Assembly (NCBI GenBank): GCA_963762965.1
Contig: CAVXME010000003.1
Span: 1-64,000, forward strand
Reading direction: 5' to 3'
Source of the DNA: DATBAX01 sp963762965
GTDB lineage: Bacteria > Acidobacteriota > Terriglobia > Terriglobales > Acidobacteriaceae
Length of the DNA: 64,000 bases
Numbering within the stretch: position 1 is the first letter of the stretch; the number at the start of each line of letters is the position of its first letter. A program made the position numbers and the translations under genes. The notes beneath the pieces were generated by a model that saw only the letters and a list, made by a program, of their open reading frames with translations, was not told where the DNA came from and did not search any database. Positions 42,958 through 52,111 of this stretch are shown piece by piece.

Positions 42958-43167
42958 ATGCCAGCTCTCCTGATAGTATTCGCGGATCCGGTAAAAGTTG
43001 CCATGCTGTTGATCTGTATTTTCGGCGCGGCATTCATGATTTGGTTTCTGGTGGACTGTTCACCGACCGGACAAGAATGCAGGCCAGATACATGGTTCGC
43101 TTCAAGTTTGGCGAGAGCCGCTCGCGACGGCGTTCGCAGATCAGTACGCGATGAATCTTTGCGTTGA
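42958..43167 (+). CDS. Small single-pass membrane protein at head of kdp operon
   Basis: This 69-residue frame starts at ATG 42958, 6 nt after GGGAGG, and is the first gene after the putative KdpE operator. One hydrophobic segment (VKVAMLLICIFGAAFMIWFLV, residues ~12-32) is followed by a short Arg-rich cytoplasmic-type tail (ARAARDGVRRSVRDESLR). I know of no family. Position and a good ribosome site favour a real gene, but the tail could be chance. If real, it would be an accessory or leader peptide of the pump. Confidence 0.5.
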   Translation: MPALLIVFADPVKVAMLLICIFGAAFMIWFLVDCSPTGQECRPDTWFASSLARAARDGVRRSVRDESLR

Positions 43168-43257
43168 GGAAGCCAGGTCCGGCAAACGGCAGAACCGATC
43201 GCGGCGGCCGTTTTCCCGTTCAGGTGCGGATCCAGCAGCGGTTTTAGTGCGGAGGAA

Positions 43258-43350
43258 ATGAATATGAGAGATGTCATTTTTGTTGCGGCATCGGTTGCAT
43301 TCTTTTTGATTGCCATCGCATACGTGCGGTTTTGCGATCGAATTCGTTGA
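43258..43350 (+). CDS. 30-residue membrane peptide in kdp operon
   Basis: A Shine-Dalgarno GGAGG precedes ATG 43258 (a second ATG is at 43264). The peptide is one transmembrane helix, RDVIFVAASVAFFLIAIAYV, with a basic end RFCDRIR. From memory, peptides of the form RDxIFxAxxVAFFxxAxxYVRxCDR recur upstream of kdpF in several phyla, so this is probably a conserved accessory peptide and not noise. It lies 11 bp before kdpF. Function is not known; by analogy with KdpF it may stabilise the KdpA/B membrane core. Confidence 0.65.
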   Translation: MNMRDVIFVAASVAFFLIAIAYVRFCDRIR

Positions 43351-43361
43351 GGTGATAGGTC

Positions 43362-43451
43362 ATGGGCATTGAATCGGTCATCGTGCTGGTAGTGAGCGTG
43401 TTGCTGATGGGCTATTTGCTGTATGCGTTGCTGCGGCCGGAAAGGTTCTAG
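43362..43451 (+). CDS. kdpF: KdpF, small subunit of the K+-transporting ATPase
   Basis: This 29-residue peptide forms a single transmembrane helix (SVIVLVVSVLLMGYLLYALL) and ends in the KdpF hallmark LRPERF. KdpF stabilises the KdpABC complex. It lies 2 bp upstream of kdpA and is clearly part of the operon; too short for most gene callers. Confidence 0.93.
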   Translation: MGIESVIVLVVSVLLMGYLLYALLRPERF

Positions 43452-43453
43452 AA

Positions 43454-45250
43454 ATGACGGTAAACGGCTGGTTTCAAATCATCCTGTATCTGCTTGTAAT
43501 ATTTGCGGTTACTAAACCGCTGGGCGTATTCATGGCGCGCGTGTTCAACCGCGAGCGCACCTTTCTTGATCCCGTCATGCGGCCAGTGGAGCGGCTGCTG
43601 TACCGCATGACCACCGTGGACGAAAACCACGAGATGCGCTGGACGGAATACGCCGTTTCCATGCTGCTCTACAGCGGCGTCACCATGCTGGTGCTCTACG
43701 GCATAGAACGCTTGCAGCAACTTCTCCCGTGGAACCCGCAAAAGTTCGGTGCTTTGGCCCCCGATCTGGCATTCAACACTGCGGCTTCGTTCACCACCAA
43801 TACCAACTGGCAAAACTATTCGGGCGAGACCACCATGAGCTATCTCACCCAGATGGCTGGCCTCGCGTATCACAACTTCGCCTCTGCCGCCGTCGGAATC
43901 GCGTTGGCGATCGCGTTCATTCGCGGCATTTCACGGCGAGAGAAAGAAACCATTGGCAACTTCTGGGTCGATCTGACCCGCACTACTCTTTGGATACTGG
44001 TTCCGATGTGCACCGTCTATGCACTGCTGCTGGTCTCGCAAGGAGTGGTGCAGAACCTTCGGCCCTACGACACGGTGAAGCTCGTAGAGCCGCAGCAGAT
44101 CCCGCATGTCGGGGCGGACGGAAAACCAGCCGTCGGCCCGGACGGAAAGCCGGTCATGGACACCGTGACCGACCAGAACATTGCGCAAGGCCCTGTTGCC
44201 TCCCAGGAAGCCATCAAAATGTTGGGCACCAATGGCGGCGGCTTCTTTAACGCCAACAGCGCGCATCCCTTCGAGAATCCCACTCCGTTCAGCAACTATC
44301 TGCAAATGCTTTCCATCTTCATGATTCCGGCCGGTCTCACTTACACCCTGGGCCGTATGACGGGATCGCAGCGTCATGGCTGGGCGGTCTGGGCGGCCAT
44401 GGCGGTCTTGTTCATGGCAGGAGTGACGACCGCCTATTGGGCTGAGGCGAAAGGCAATCCACTGCTGCAAGGAGTCGATCAGCGCGCCACACTGACCCAA
44501 TCAGGCGGCAACATGGAGGGCAAGGAAGTACGTTTCGGCATTGCCGATTCCACTCTGTTTGCCACAGTCACTACTGACGCGAGCTGTGGCGCGATCAATA
44601 GCTGGCACGATTCCTACACTCCTCTCGGTGGCATGGTGCCCCTGGTTAACATCATGCTTAGTGAAACCGTGTTCGGAGGCGTGGGCGCGGGCTTGTACGG
44701 CATTTTGATTTACGTCGTCCTGGCGGTATTCATCGCCGGGCTGATGGTTGGTCGAACGCCAGAATATCTGGGTAAAAAGATTGAAGCTTACGACGTAAAA
44801 ATGGCCATGCTGGTCACGCTGGTATTCCCGCTCATCATCCTGGTGCTTACCGGAATTTCGACAGTAGAGGGATTCGGCACTTCCAGCATCAGCAATCCAG
44901 GTCCGCACGGGCTTACGCAAATCCTCTACGCCTTTACGTCCATGGCAGGCAACAACGGCTCTGCTTTCGGAGGACTGAACGGGAACACTCTCTGGTACAA
45001 CACCGCCGGGGCCGCGACCATGCTGGTGGGGCGTTTCTTCATGATCCTGCCCATGCTGGCGATCGCAGGGAATCTGGCGAAAAAGAAATACGTTCCGCCC
45101 TCGCTGGGAACATTTCCTGTCACCACGCCTTTGTTCACTATTCTGCTGGTCGGCGTGATCGTCATCGTTGGAGCTTTGACGTTTTTCCCCGCGTTGAGCC
45201 TGGGCCCGATTCTCGAACACCTGCTCATGCAGGCGGGCAAGACTTTCTGA
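43454..45250 (+). CDS. kdpA: KdpA, K+-binding channel-like subunit
   Basis: This 598-residue polytopic membrane protein is the K+-selective subunit of the high-affinity pump. The four selectivity-filter regions are visible: AASFTTNTNWQNYSGE, MLGTNGGGFFNANSAHPFEN, SCGAINSWHDSYTPLGGMV and TSMAGNNGSAFGGL. It is about 40 residues longer than the E. coli protein; the extra sequence includes a periplasmic-type loop with a short tandem repeat (GADGKP, GPDGKP) near residues 215-235. It is 2 bp after kdpF and 6 bp before kdpB. Confidence 0.97.
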   Translation: MTVNGWFQIILYLLVIFAVTKPLGVFMARVFNRERTFLDPVMRPVERLLYRMTTVDENHEMRWTEYAVSMLLYSGVTMLVLYGIERLQQLLPWNPQKFGALAPDLAFNTAASFTTNTNWQNYSGETTMSYLTQMAGLAYHNFASAAVGIALAIAFIRGISRREKETIGNFWVDLTRTTLWILVPMCTVYALLLVSQGVVQNLRPYDTVKLVEPQQIPHVGADGKPAVGPDGKPVMDTVTDQNIAQGPVASQEAIKMLGTNGGGFFNANSAHPFENPTPFSNYLQMLSIFMIPAGLTYTLGRMTGSQRHGWAVWAAMAVLFMAGVTTAYWAEAKGNPLLQGVDQRATLTQSGGNMEGKEVRFGIADSTLFATVTTDASCGAINSWHDSYTPLGGMVPLVNIMLSETVFGGVGAGLYGILIYVVLAVFIAGLMVGRTPEYLGKKIEAYDVKMAMLVTLVFPLIILVLTGISTVEGFGTSSISNPGPHGLTQILYAFTSMAGNNGSAFGGLNGNTLWYNTAGAATMLVGRFFMILPMLAIAGNLAKKKYVPPSLGTFPVTTPLFTILLVGVIVIVGALTFFPALSLGPILEHLLMQAGKTF

Positions 45251-45256
45251 GGAGTT

Positions 45257-47302
45257 ATGACACAAAATACCAAATCGAAAGCTATCTGGGACATGAAGAT
45301 CGTGCGCGGCGCGGTCATCGACTCCTTAGTCAAACTGAATCCCAAGAACATGATGGGCAACCCGGTCATGTTTGTGGTGGAAGTCGGGAGCGTGCTCACC
45401 AGCGTTCTTTTAATCCGCGATGTGATGCAGCATCAAGGGTCGTTTGGGTTCAACCTCCAGATCACACTCTGGTTGTGGTTTACCGTCTTGTTTGCCAATT
45501 TCGCAGAGGCCATGGCCGAAGGCCGGGGCAAAGCTCAGGCCGAATCACTGCGCAAGGCGCGCGCGGAAACTGTGGCCAATCGAATCGCCGCCAACGGACA
45601 AGTTGAACAAATCGCCAGCTCCAAGCTGCGTTCCGGAGACTTCGTAAAAGTAATCGCCGGCGAGTTCATCCCCGGCGATGGAGAAATCACCGAAGGCATC
45701 GCGTCCGTGGACGAGTCCGCCATCACCGGCGAATCCGCCCCAGTCATTCGTGAAGCCGGCGGCGACCGTTCGGCGGTTACCGGGGGCACGCGCGTTTTGT
45801 CGGATTGGCTCAAGATCAAGATCACCTCGAACCCCGGCGAGACTTTTCTCGATCGCATGATCGCGCTGGTCGAAGGCGCCGAGCGTCAAAAAACGCCCAA
45901 TGAAATCGCGCTGAACATTTTGCTTGCAGGTCTTACAATCATTTTCCTGCTGGCAGTCGTCACTCTCCAGCCTTTTGCCATCTACTCGGGATCTCCGCAG
46001 ACCGTCTTTGTGCTGGTCTCGCTGCTGGTCTGTCTGATCCCCACCACAATTGGGGGACTGCTTTCCGCGATCGGCATTGCCGGCATGGATCGCCTGGTGC
46101 AGCACAATGTGCTCGCCATGTCGGGCCGAGCGGTCGAAGCTGCCGGAGACGTGAACACGCTACTGCTCGACAAGACCGGCACCATCACGCTGGGTAATCG
46201 CCAGGCCGCCGAATTCATTCCCGCCGCCGGGATCACCGCCGCGCAGCTGGCCGATGCGGCCCAGCTCTCCTCGTTACCCGACGAAACTCCCGAGGGCCGC
46301 TCCATCGTGGTTCTGGCCAAAGAACAATATGGACTACGGGGACGCGAGCTGGCGTCGCATGAAGCGGAATTCGTGCCGTTTACCGCCCAGACCCGCATGT
46401 CAGGAGTTGATCTTGACGGCCGCGAAATCCGCAAAGGCGCCGCCGAAGCCATCGCGAAATATATCTCAACCGTGAGCGGAAATGGACTTCCGAAAGATGT
46501 GCAAGCCAGTGTCGAACAAATCGCGCGGTCGGGAGGCACGCCGCTGGTAGTCTGTGAAAACCGCCGCGCCCTCGGTGTCATTTATTTAAAAGACATCGTA
46601 AAGGGCGGCATCAGTGAACGCTTTGCCCAGCTTCGCGCGATGGGCATTCGCACCATCATGATCACCGGCGACAATCCACTGACTGCGGCAGCGATTGCGC
46701 GCGAAGCGGGAGTCGATGACTTCCTTGCGCAGGCCACGCCAAAAGACAAAATGGACCTCATTCGCCGCGAGCAGGCGGACGGAAAACTTGTCGCCATGAC
46801 CGGTGACGGCACCAACGACGCTCCCGCCTTGGCGCAGGCCGACGTCGGCGTCGCCATGAACACCGGAACCCAGGCGGCAAAAGAAGCCGGAAACATGGTG
46901 GATCTCGATTCCAATCCCACCAAGCTGATTGAGATTGTGGAAATCGGCAAACAGTTGCTGATGACGCGAGGAGCGCTGACCACGTTTTCCATCGCCAATG
47001 ACGTGGCCAAATATTTCGCCATTATTCCGGCGATGTTTGCCGGTACGTTCCCGGTACTCAACGCGCTAAACATCATGCACCTGAAAACTCCCGGGTCGGC
47101 GATATTGTCAGCCGTCATTTTCAACGCTTTGATCATCGTCGCACTGATCCCGCTGGCCCTGCGCGGCGTGAAATATCGCGCCATGGGAGCGGCCGCACTG
47201 CTGCGCCAAAACCTTTGGATTTATGGCGTCGGCGGCATCATTGTGCCGTTTGTAGGAATCAAGCTGATTGACATGATCATCACCCGCATCGGGATGGCAT
47301 AA
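45257..47302 (+). CDS. kdpB: KdpB, P-type ATPase catalytic subunit
   Basis: This 681-residue P-type ATPase of the K+ pump has the actuator motif TGES, the phosphorylation motif LLDKTGTITLG with Asp305 as the aspartyl-phosphate site, the nucleotide-binding region around KGAAEAI, and the hinge motif MTGDGTNDAPALAQADVGVAM. It hydrolyses ATP to drive K+ entry through KdpA. Length and all catalytic residues are normal. It sits between kdpA and kdpC with gaps of 6 and 9 bp. Confidence 0.98.
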   Translation: MTQNTKSKAIWDMKIVRGAVIDSLVKLNPKNMMGNPVMFVVEVGSVLTSVLLIRDVMQHQGSFGFNLQITLWLWFTVLFANFAEAMAEGRGKAQAESLRKARAETVANRIAANGQVEQIASSKLRSGDFVKVIAGEFIPGDGEITEGIASVDESAITGESAPVIREAGGDRSAVTGGTRVLSDWLKIKITSNPGETFLDRMIALVEGAERQKTPNEIALNILLAGLTIIFLLAVVTLQPFAIYSGSPQTVFVLVSLLVCLIPTTIGGLLSAIGIAGMDRLVQHNVLAMSGRAVEAAGDVNTLLLDKTGTITLGNRQAAEFIPAAGITAAQLADAAQLSSLPDETPEGRSIVVLAKEQYGLRGRELASHEAEFVPFTAQTRMSGVDLDGREIRKGAAEAIAKYISTVSGNGLPKDVQASVEQIARSGGTPLVVCENRRALGVIYLKDIVKGGISERFAQLRAMGIRTIMITGDNPLTAAAIAREAGVDDFLAQATPKDKMDLIRREQADGKLVAMTGDGTNDAPALAQADVGVAMNTGTQAAKEAGNMVDLDSNPTKLIEIVEIGKQLLMTRGALTTFSIANDVAKYFAIIPAMFAGTFPVLNALNIMHLKTPGSAILSAVIFNALIIVALIPLALRGVKYRAMGAAALLRQNLWIYGVGGIIVPFVGIKLIDMIITRIGMA

Positions 47303-47311
47303 GAGGAATTT

Positions 47312-47884
47312 ATGAAAAAGAATCTCATCATTTCAATACTAATGACGATCGCTACCACGGTTCTGTTGGGATTGGTTTACCCACTGGTGGTCACCGGACT
47401 GGCGCAGGTTTTATTCCATGACAAAGCCAACGGACAACTGATCACCCGTAACGGCGTCGTGGTGGGGTCGCAAATCATCGGCCAGCCCTTCGTGAGCGCC
47501 GGATATTTTCACTCACGTCCTTCGGCGGCAGGGAACGGCTACGACGCAGCCAATTCCGGTGGCTCCAACCTCGGACCCACAAACCAGAAACTCCTCGACC
47601 GTATCAACGCCGATGTCGCCACTGACCAGGCAGACAATCCAGGTGTGCCAGTCCCAGTAGATCTGATTACGACTTCGGCTTCCGGGCTCGATCCCCACAT
47701 CACGCCCGCTGCTGCCGAGTATCAAGTAAAGCGCGTCGCCAAGGCGCGGGGCATAAGCGAAGATCAACTTCGCAAGCTCATCGTCCAGCACACCGAAGCC
47801 CGCCAATGGGGATTCATGGGCGAGCCACGGGTCAATGTCCTGGACCTGAATCTCGACTTGGATCGCACATCGACAGCCAAGTAA
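47312..47884 (+). CDS. kdpC: KdpC subunit of the K+-transporting ATPase
   Basis: This 190-residue protein has one N-terminal membrane helix (IISILMTIATTVLLGLVYPLVV) and the conserved periplasmic part with GQPFVSAGYFHSRPSAAGNGYD, SGGSNLGPTN, VPVDLITTSASGLDPHITP and the C-terminal VNVLDLNLDL. KdpC stabilises the complex and increases K+ affinity. It is the last gene of the kdp operon; start ATG 47312 follows GAGGAA. Confidence 0.97.
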   Translation: MKKNLIISILMTIATTVLLGLVYPLVVTGLAQVLFHDKANGQLITRNGVVVGSQIIGQPFVSAGYFHSRPSAAGNGYDAANSGGSNLGPTNQKLLDRINADVATDQADNPGVPVPVDLITTSASGLDPHITPAAAEYQVKRVAKARGISEDQLRKLIVQHTEARQWGFMGEPRVNVLDLNLDLDRTSTAK

Positions 47885-47918
47885 AAGCGGTCAACTTTCG
47901 ATTCTGCCATCCCAAAAC

Positions 47919-47965
47919 TCTGTCATCCTGAGTAAGCGGTCTTCGCGGTGCGAGGGACCTCTGCA
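47919..47965. repeat. Dispersed intergenic repeat fragment
   Basis: The stretch CTGTCATCCTGAGTAAGCGG followed by GCGAGGGACCTCTGC resembles a GTCATCCTGAGCG..GCGAAGGACCT repeat that I recall as widespread between genes in Acidobacteriota and other phyla. Only one copy is visible in this window, so the call rests on memory of the motif. Confidence 0.4.
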
Positions 47966-48030
47966 CTCGCCGCAGATTGCGTCTTGGATGGACTCTCTGT
48001 AATCTTTCCCAAACGACCCTACTTTGAGGC

Positions 48031-48819
48031 ATGCCCGTGCCACGTCGAAACCTGATTGCCGCCATTCTTTTTATTTTGTTCGTCTCGGTCTGTTCCGCGC
48101 AGGAAATCACCGTCGCCGCCGCCGCCGACCTACAGTTTGCCATGCAGGACATCACCGCTCGTTTTCAGAAAGAAACCGGCAAGACGGTCAAAGTGATCTA
48201 CGGCTCGTCCGGCAATTTCTTCCAGCAGATCCAGAACGGCGCGCCTTTCGATGTATTCTTTTCCGCTAATCTCGACTATCCGAAAAAACTCGAAGCCGCC
48301 GGGCTGACGGAAGAAGACACTTACTTCCAGTACGCCAGCGGAAAGATCGTGCTTTGGGTTCCGAATGAGTCAAAGCTGGACTTAAGCCCCGGCTTAAAGG
48401 TGCTCTTAGACCCTGCGGTGAAGAAAATCGCCATCGCGAATCCGCTGCACGCGCCCTATGGTCAGGCTGCCGTCGCCGCCATGCAGAAAGAAAATGTCTA
48501 CGACAGAGTTTCCGACAAGCTGGTGTTGGGCGAGAACATCTCCCAGACGGCGTCTTTTGTGGTTTCCGGCTCGGCGGATGTGGGCATTGTCGCTCTCTCG
48601 CTCGCCCTGTCGCCCAACATGAAGGACCATGGACGCTACGTCGAAATCCCGGCCGCCGACTATCCGCCTATTCAACAAGCTTGTGTGGTTTTGAAATCTT
48701 CGAAGAACAAGGACGTCGCCCGGCGATTTCTGGCTTTTATCAAAACTTCCGCTATCGGCGATCTTCTAAAGAGTTATGGATTCGACGTGCCAGGCAGTTC
48801 TTCGCCTACGCATCAGTAG
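48031..48819 (+). CDS. modA: ModA-type molybdate-binding periplasmic protein
   Basis: This 262-residue protein has a signal peptide (LIAAILFILFVSVCSA) and the ModA fold: ITVAAAADLQFAMQDITARF, VKVIYGSSGNFFQQIQNGAPFDVFFSAN and ADVGIVALSLAL. Serines in SSG and in SAN provide the oxyanion site for molybdate or tungstate. The permease and ATPase genes (modB, modC) that normally follow are absent: the next gene is on the opposite strand. It may work with a transporter encoded elsewhere, or bind another oxyanion. The window also contains a Mop-domain regulator at 1.9-2.3 kb. Confidence 0.88.
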   Translation: MPVPRRNLIAAILFILFVSVCSAQEITVAAAADLQFAMQDITARFQKETGKTVKVIYGSSGNFFQQIQNGAPFDVFFSANLDYPKKLEAAGLTEEDTYFQYASGKIVLWVPNESKLDLSPGLKVLLDPAVKKIAIANPLHAPYGQAAVAAMQKENVYDRVSDKLVLGENISQTASFVVSGSADVGIVALSLALSPNMKDHGRYVEIPAADYPPIQQACVVLKSSKNKDVARRFLAFIKTSAIGDLLKSYGFDVPGSSSPTHQ

Positions 48820-48845
48820 CCAGACTGAGAAGTCTGGCGCCTTGC

Positions 48846-49424
48846 CTACCACCAAAGCAGGTGGGCCTGAAGTGCGTAAACGATACCTAAACTGAGTGCT
48901 GTCACCGTCATTGCCGCCAGGACAATCTTGCGGAAAATTCTTCGCGGTGGTTTGGTGTCCACGGCAGTCCGGTATTTCTCGATCCAGGGCTGCTCGCAAT
49001 CCAGCGCAAGCAGGCTGGGCGGGGCGAGGTCGGAATCAACGCTCATGGCAGCACTTGCGGCCGCTGCCAATGCGACGCTTGGCTCAGCCGGCAATGGAGC
49101 CGATCCCGGAATCGCGGCCCGCAATCTTTTATGATCGTTTTCGTGCAGGGTGACGAACCGGAATGGCTGCTCATTCCATGAGACCGCAGGCAGCATTTCG
49201 GCCACGCCCAGCACAGGGCCGGTTTGGGTCAGGAACATCAATTTGGGGCGAGAACCCTGGTCCAGAAGTTTCGGCAGAGAGAGCAATCCGCCGGTCAGAG
49301 AAAAAAGCTGCAATTCGCCCGAGGTGCAGCTGCCGTCTTCCACTCGGAGAACCGCGGGGGTGAATTCTGCGGGGCGCACCCGCGTAGGACGATGATAGCG
49401 AAGCTGTTGGGGGAGGGAATTCAT
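48846..49424 (-). CDS. PilZ-like domain protein with C-terminal membrane anchor
   Basis: From ATG 49424 this 192-residue protein starts with a short basic segment (LPQQLRYHRPTRVRPAEFTP) followed by a compact beta-barrel-like region (LQLFSLTGGLLSLPKLLDQG, MFLTQTGPVLGVAEML, QPFRFVTLHENDHKRL) resembling degenerate PilZ domains common in Acidobacteriota. An Ala-rich linker and a C-terminal membrane helix (IVLAAMTVTALSLGIVYAL) complete it. The classical RxxxR and DxSxxG cyclic di-GMP motifs are not clear, so nucleotide binding is uncertain. The longer frame upstream of 49424 lacks similarity. It is convergent with modA. Confidence 0.6.
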   Translation of the reverse strand: MNSLPQQLRYHRPTRVRPAEFTPAVLRVEDGSCTSGELQLFSLTGGLLSLPKLLDQGSRPKLMFLTQTGPVLGVAEMLPAVSWNEQPFRFVTLHENDHKRLRAAIPGSAPLPAEPSVALAAAASAAMSVDSDLAPPSLLALDCEQPWIEKYRTAVDTKPPRRIFRKIVLAAMTVTALSLGIVYALQAHLLWW

Positions 49425-49561
49425 AGCCAGACCAGTATGGAACGTTCTGTCCCAAATTAGGAGATTACCAAAGTACCGATCGTGCAAAAGCCGCTGCTCA
49501 AAACAGGCAGGAAGCCCCCAGCTACCCTTCTGAACTCTCGTCTAAGCGCCTGCGATCCAGG

Positions 49562-51172
49562 CTACGTGACTTTCAGGGGCACCGTAATGGTGCCCAATCG
49601 CCCCGTGATCTTATCGTGCACCAGGAATTTAACCATGTAGTCGCCGGGCGCGAGCTCAATCACATTATTCAACGCAAATCCCTTCAGGCGCGCCTGCTGC
49701 GCCGCCTCCGGTGGCAATTGACCGGCTGCATTGAAGTTGGCATTCTGTACATTGCCACCCTGTGGACTGGTAGCGCGTACAAAAATCTCCAGGTTCAATT
49801 CGTTCTTGTCTGCCGGAGGCATTTCCGCCTCAGGCGGGAATGTGACCACGAATCCCATCTTCTTCTTAGCTCCGGAGGCTTCCATCGTGGTCCAGCGCAC
49901 AATCATTGGAACTTCCGTGAAATCGAACGGCGAGGTCATTCCTTCCGTCAGCCTGTCCTTGTCAGTAGGCGCCACGACATTCGGGAAGAGTCCTCCCGGT
50001 GCAATGACTCTGGCGCCAGGGCGGTTCACGCTGATTTTCAACCCGCACCAATCGGACTTACAGTCCACGGCGCTGGCCGCGCCGGCTAGATCGTAGGCGG
50101 CAACATTCTGTTGCGAGAGACCGGCCAGCAATTCAAAGGGATCGGGACCATGCAGCTCTTCTCCGCCCGTTAAGTCGGCAATTGCCTTCATGGCATGCAA
50201 TGTCTGAGGGTCAAAGCTGGCGGCGGCCGAACGCCTGGTGCCCACCGGAATGACTGCCACGTCGGCCTGTAACAACGCAGCCATCGCGGATTTCCATAGT
50301 GGACGTAATTGTTTTATCTCGCTCTCCGACATCAAGTCGCCGTGTTCCACCAAACCGACCCCCAGCGATTGCTGGATGCCCGCCTGGAGCGAACTCGTGT
50401 CACCGCCGCTGCCTTGCCGGGAAAGGCTGATGACCATTCCCGTCTTGTCCTCGACCTCAAAGGGCGTGATGTTGGCGATCCACACCAATGACTTGCGACC
50501 AGGAATGCCGGCGGTCGATTGGGCCACGGCGTGAAACATTCTTAGAACGGGTTCTGGGCTGGCACGCAGGAATTCTGACGGGGACGTATTGTTGGCGGTT
50601 GTTCCTTTCAAGAATTCAGTGATGCGTGCTGCTTCAGCAATCACCTCCGGGGAATCGGCGCCACCGGCTGGGTGCTCCTGCGCCACCCCTTCGGCCCGAT
50701 TCAGGGCCGCGGTCAGGGTTGCTGAGCCGGCCGAGTAATCATGTACCGATTGCAAAACCCCATGCGGGTCCATGAGAAGCAGTGAGACGGGCTCGTCTCG
50801 ACGGGCACACAAGCGCAGATATTTCACAATTTCCGGCCGAAGATACTTCTCGTCTACCCAGCGCGTGTGCAAGGTGTCCAGCACAATCACGATCAGCCCG
50901 GGCCCCTTTGTGACTGGGTTACGGTTTGTGAAATCTCCAGGAGATAACTCAGTGCTTGCGCTCGCCGGAGCGACGCTCTCCAACTGCCAGGCCTGCGCTT
51001 TACCATGGCTTTCGACCACGAAGTCTTTGTTGGTGAGGTCGCGAATAGGAACGCCGTTGCCGTCGATCACTACCACCCCGAGGCGAAGCCTCCCCTCGCT
51101 GGATGGGACTGGCGATTGGGCCGCAGCGGATACGCAAAACAGACCGGCAAGAAGAGCTGCCCGGATTTTCAT
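49562..51172 (-). CDS. VWFA-related secreted protein
   Basis: This 536-residue protein starts at ATG 51172 with a signal peptide (MKIRAALLAGLFCVSAAAQ). The N-terminal part is RLRLGVVVIDGNGVPIRDLT followed by a von Willebrand A-like domain (GLIVIVLDTLHTRWVDEKYL, DEPVSLLLMDPHGVLQSV, GRKSLVWIANI). This layout is the VWFA-related family (TIGR03436), greatly expanded in Acidobacteriota. The MIDAS-like motif is atypical (DTLHT instead of DxSxS), as usual in this family. The C-terminal half is beta-rich and ends KFLVHDKITGRLGTITVPLK. It is probably periplasmic or surface-associated and binds proteins; no partner is evident. Confidence 0.85.
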   Translation of the reverse strand: MKIRAALLAGLFCVSAAAQSPVPSSEGRLRLGVVVIDGNGVPIRDLTNKDFVVESHGKAQAWQLESVAPASASTELSPGDFTNRNPVTKGPGLIVIVLDTLHTRWVDEKYLRPEIVKYLRLCARRDEPVSLLLMDPHGVLQSVHDYSAGSATLTAALNRAEGVAQEHPAGGADSPEVIAEAARITEFLKGTTANNTSPSEFLRASPEPVLRMFHAVAQSTAGIPGRKSLVWIANITPFEVEDKTGMVISLSRQGSGGDTSSLQAGIQQSLGVGLVEHGDLMSESEIKQLRPLWKSAMAALLQADVAVIPVGTRRSAAASFDPQTLHAMKAIADLTGGEELHGPDPFELLAGLSQQNVAAYDLAGAASAVDCKSDWCGLKISVNRPGARVIAPGGLFPNVVAPTDKDRLTEGMTSPFDFTEVPMIVRWTTMEASGAKKKMGFVVTFPPEAEMPPADKNELNLEIFVRATSPQGGNVQNANFNAAGQLPPEAAQQARLKGFALNNVIELAPGDYMVKFLVHDKITGRLGTITVPLKVT

Positions 51173-51416
51173 GTCGGACTCTCCAATGCGCCGGAGAATA
51201 CCACCGGGTCGGAGCGATGGCAAATCTTATGAACCACTTGGGAAGCTCCGGCAAACGCCACCGTTTTTCGAAGCTCAGGCTGCCGAGGAAGCAGTCTGGC
51301 TGCCGGCTTGATTACAAGCTCCATCAGCAACGTCTCAGGGAAACCGATTACTAATGTGGGAAAATTCATTCCCCTTACCAGCAATCTCATTGGCATTTCA
51401 CTCGCCAATCTTCGGG

Positions 51417-52016
51417 TTAGTTGCCTCCGCCAAGCCGAATGATCACGCCGGCGGCGATACGAAGATTGTTTTGATGATCGTCTGCGCCGTTATCGAAACG
51501 CGTCAAATAGTAGTCGGCCTCAATAGCGCGCAAGGCGATGTGCCGGGTGAGCCTGATATCCAATCCGCCGCCCGCCGTCATGGCAAAAGCATTGGCTGAC
51601 CCTGGCAGCCCAGAACTACCCGGAGCCAGAGTTCCACTGGCATGGGCTCCGCCGAGCAATAGCTGAGCGAACGGCGTGAAGTGGCGGGTGCGCTTCCATA
51701 TAAAGCGCGGACCCGCCAGATACGAGGTAAGAGTCAGGTCCGCACCGCTGCTCGAGATGTTCGAAGCATGCTGACTGGCGATTTCACCGACGATGCCCAG
51801 GGAGCGGCTGAAGTTGAATGCTACCCAGCCGCTTCCGCCGTTCATCGCGAAGCATCCGCAGCCTCCGGCAGGCGCATTCGTCCGGACATAGTTATAGTCG
51901 ACGCCCACATCCACTCGAGGCCCACTCTGTGCCACCGCCCGGCCGGGAGCCATCGCTGCGAATCCGAGAGCCAGCAGAAGGAAAACGGCCGTTTTCAGTG
52001 ATGCTAATTTCTTCAT
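51417..52016 (-). CDS. Small outer-membrane beta-barrel protein
   Basis: This 199-residue protein starts at ATG 52016 with a signal peptide (LKTAVFLLLALGFAAMAPGRAVA). It shows eight-strand barrel alternation (VDVGVDYNYVRTNA, WVAFNFSRSLGIVGEIASQH, LTSYLAGPRFIWKR, FTPFAQLLLGGAHAS, ITLR-like LTRHIALRAIEADYYLTRF) and ends IAAGVIIRLGG, like the OmpA/OmpW-type barrels annotated as outer-membrane beta-barrel proteins in Acidobacteriota. A conserved-looking CGC near residue 52 sits in an extracellular-type loop. Upstream codons in the longer frame do not resemble coding sequence. It lies 95 bp downstream of the giant NHL/Ig protein on the same strand. Confidence 0.75.
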   Translation of the reverse strand: MKKLASLKTAVFLLLALGFAAMAPGRAVAQSGPRVDVGVDYNYVRTNAPAGGCGCFAMNGGSGWVAFNFSRSLGIVGEIASQHASNISSSGADLTLTSYLAGPRFIWKRTRHFTPFAQLLLGGAHASGTLAPGSSGLPGSANAFAMTAGGGLDIRLTRHIALRAIEADYYLTRFDNGADDHQNNLRIAAGVIIRLGGGN

Positions 52017-52111
52017 TGAATTTGTCCTCGTCGTCCTTGTCCTTGTCATTATTTTGTTTGCTGCTGGTTGGCTGACTTTGGTTCGCCGAGTCTGCTGAGT
52101 GAAGATCATTC

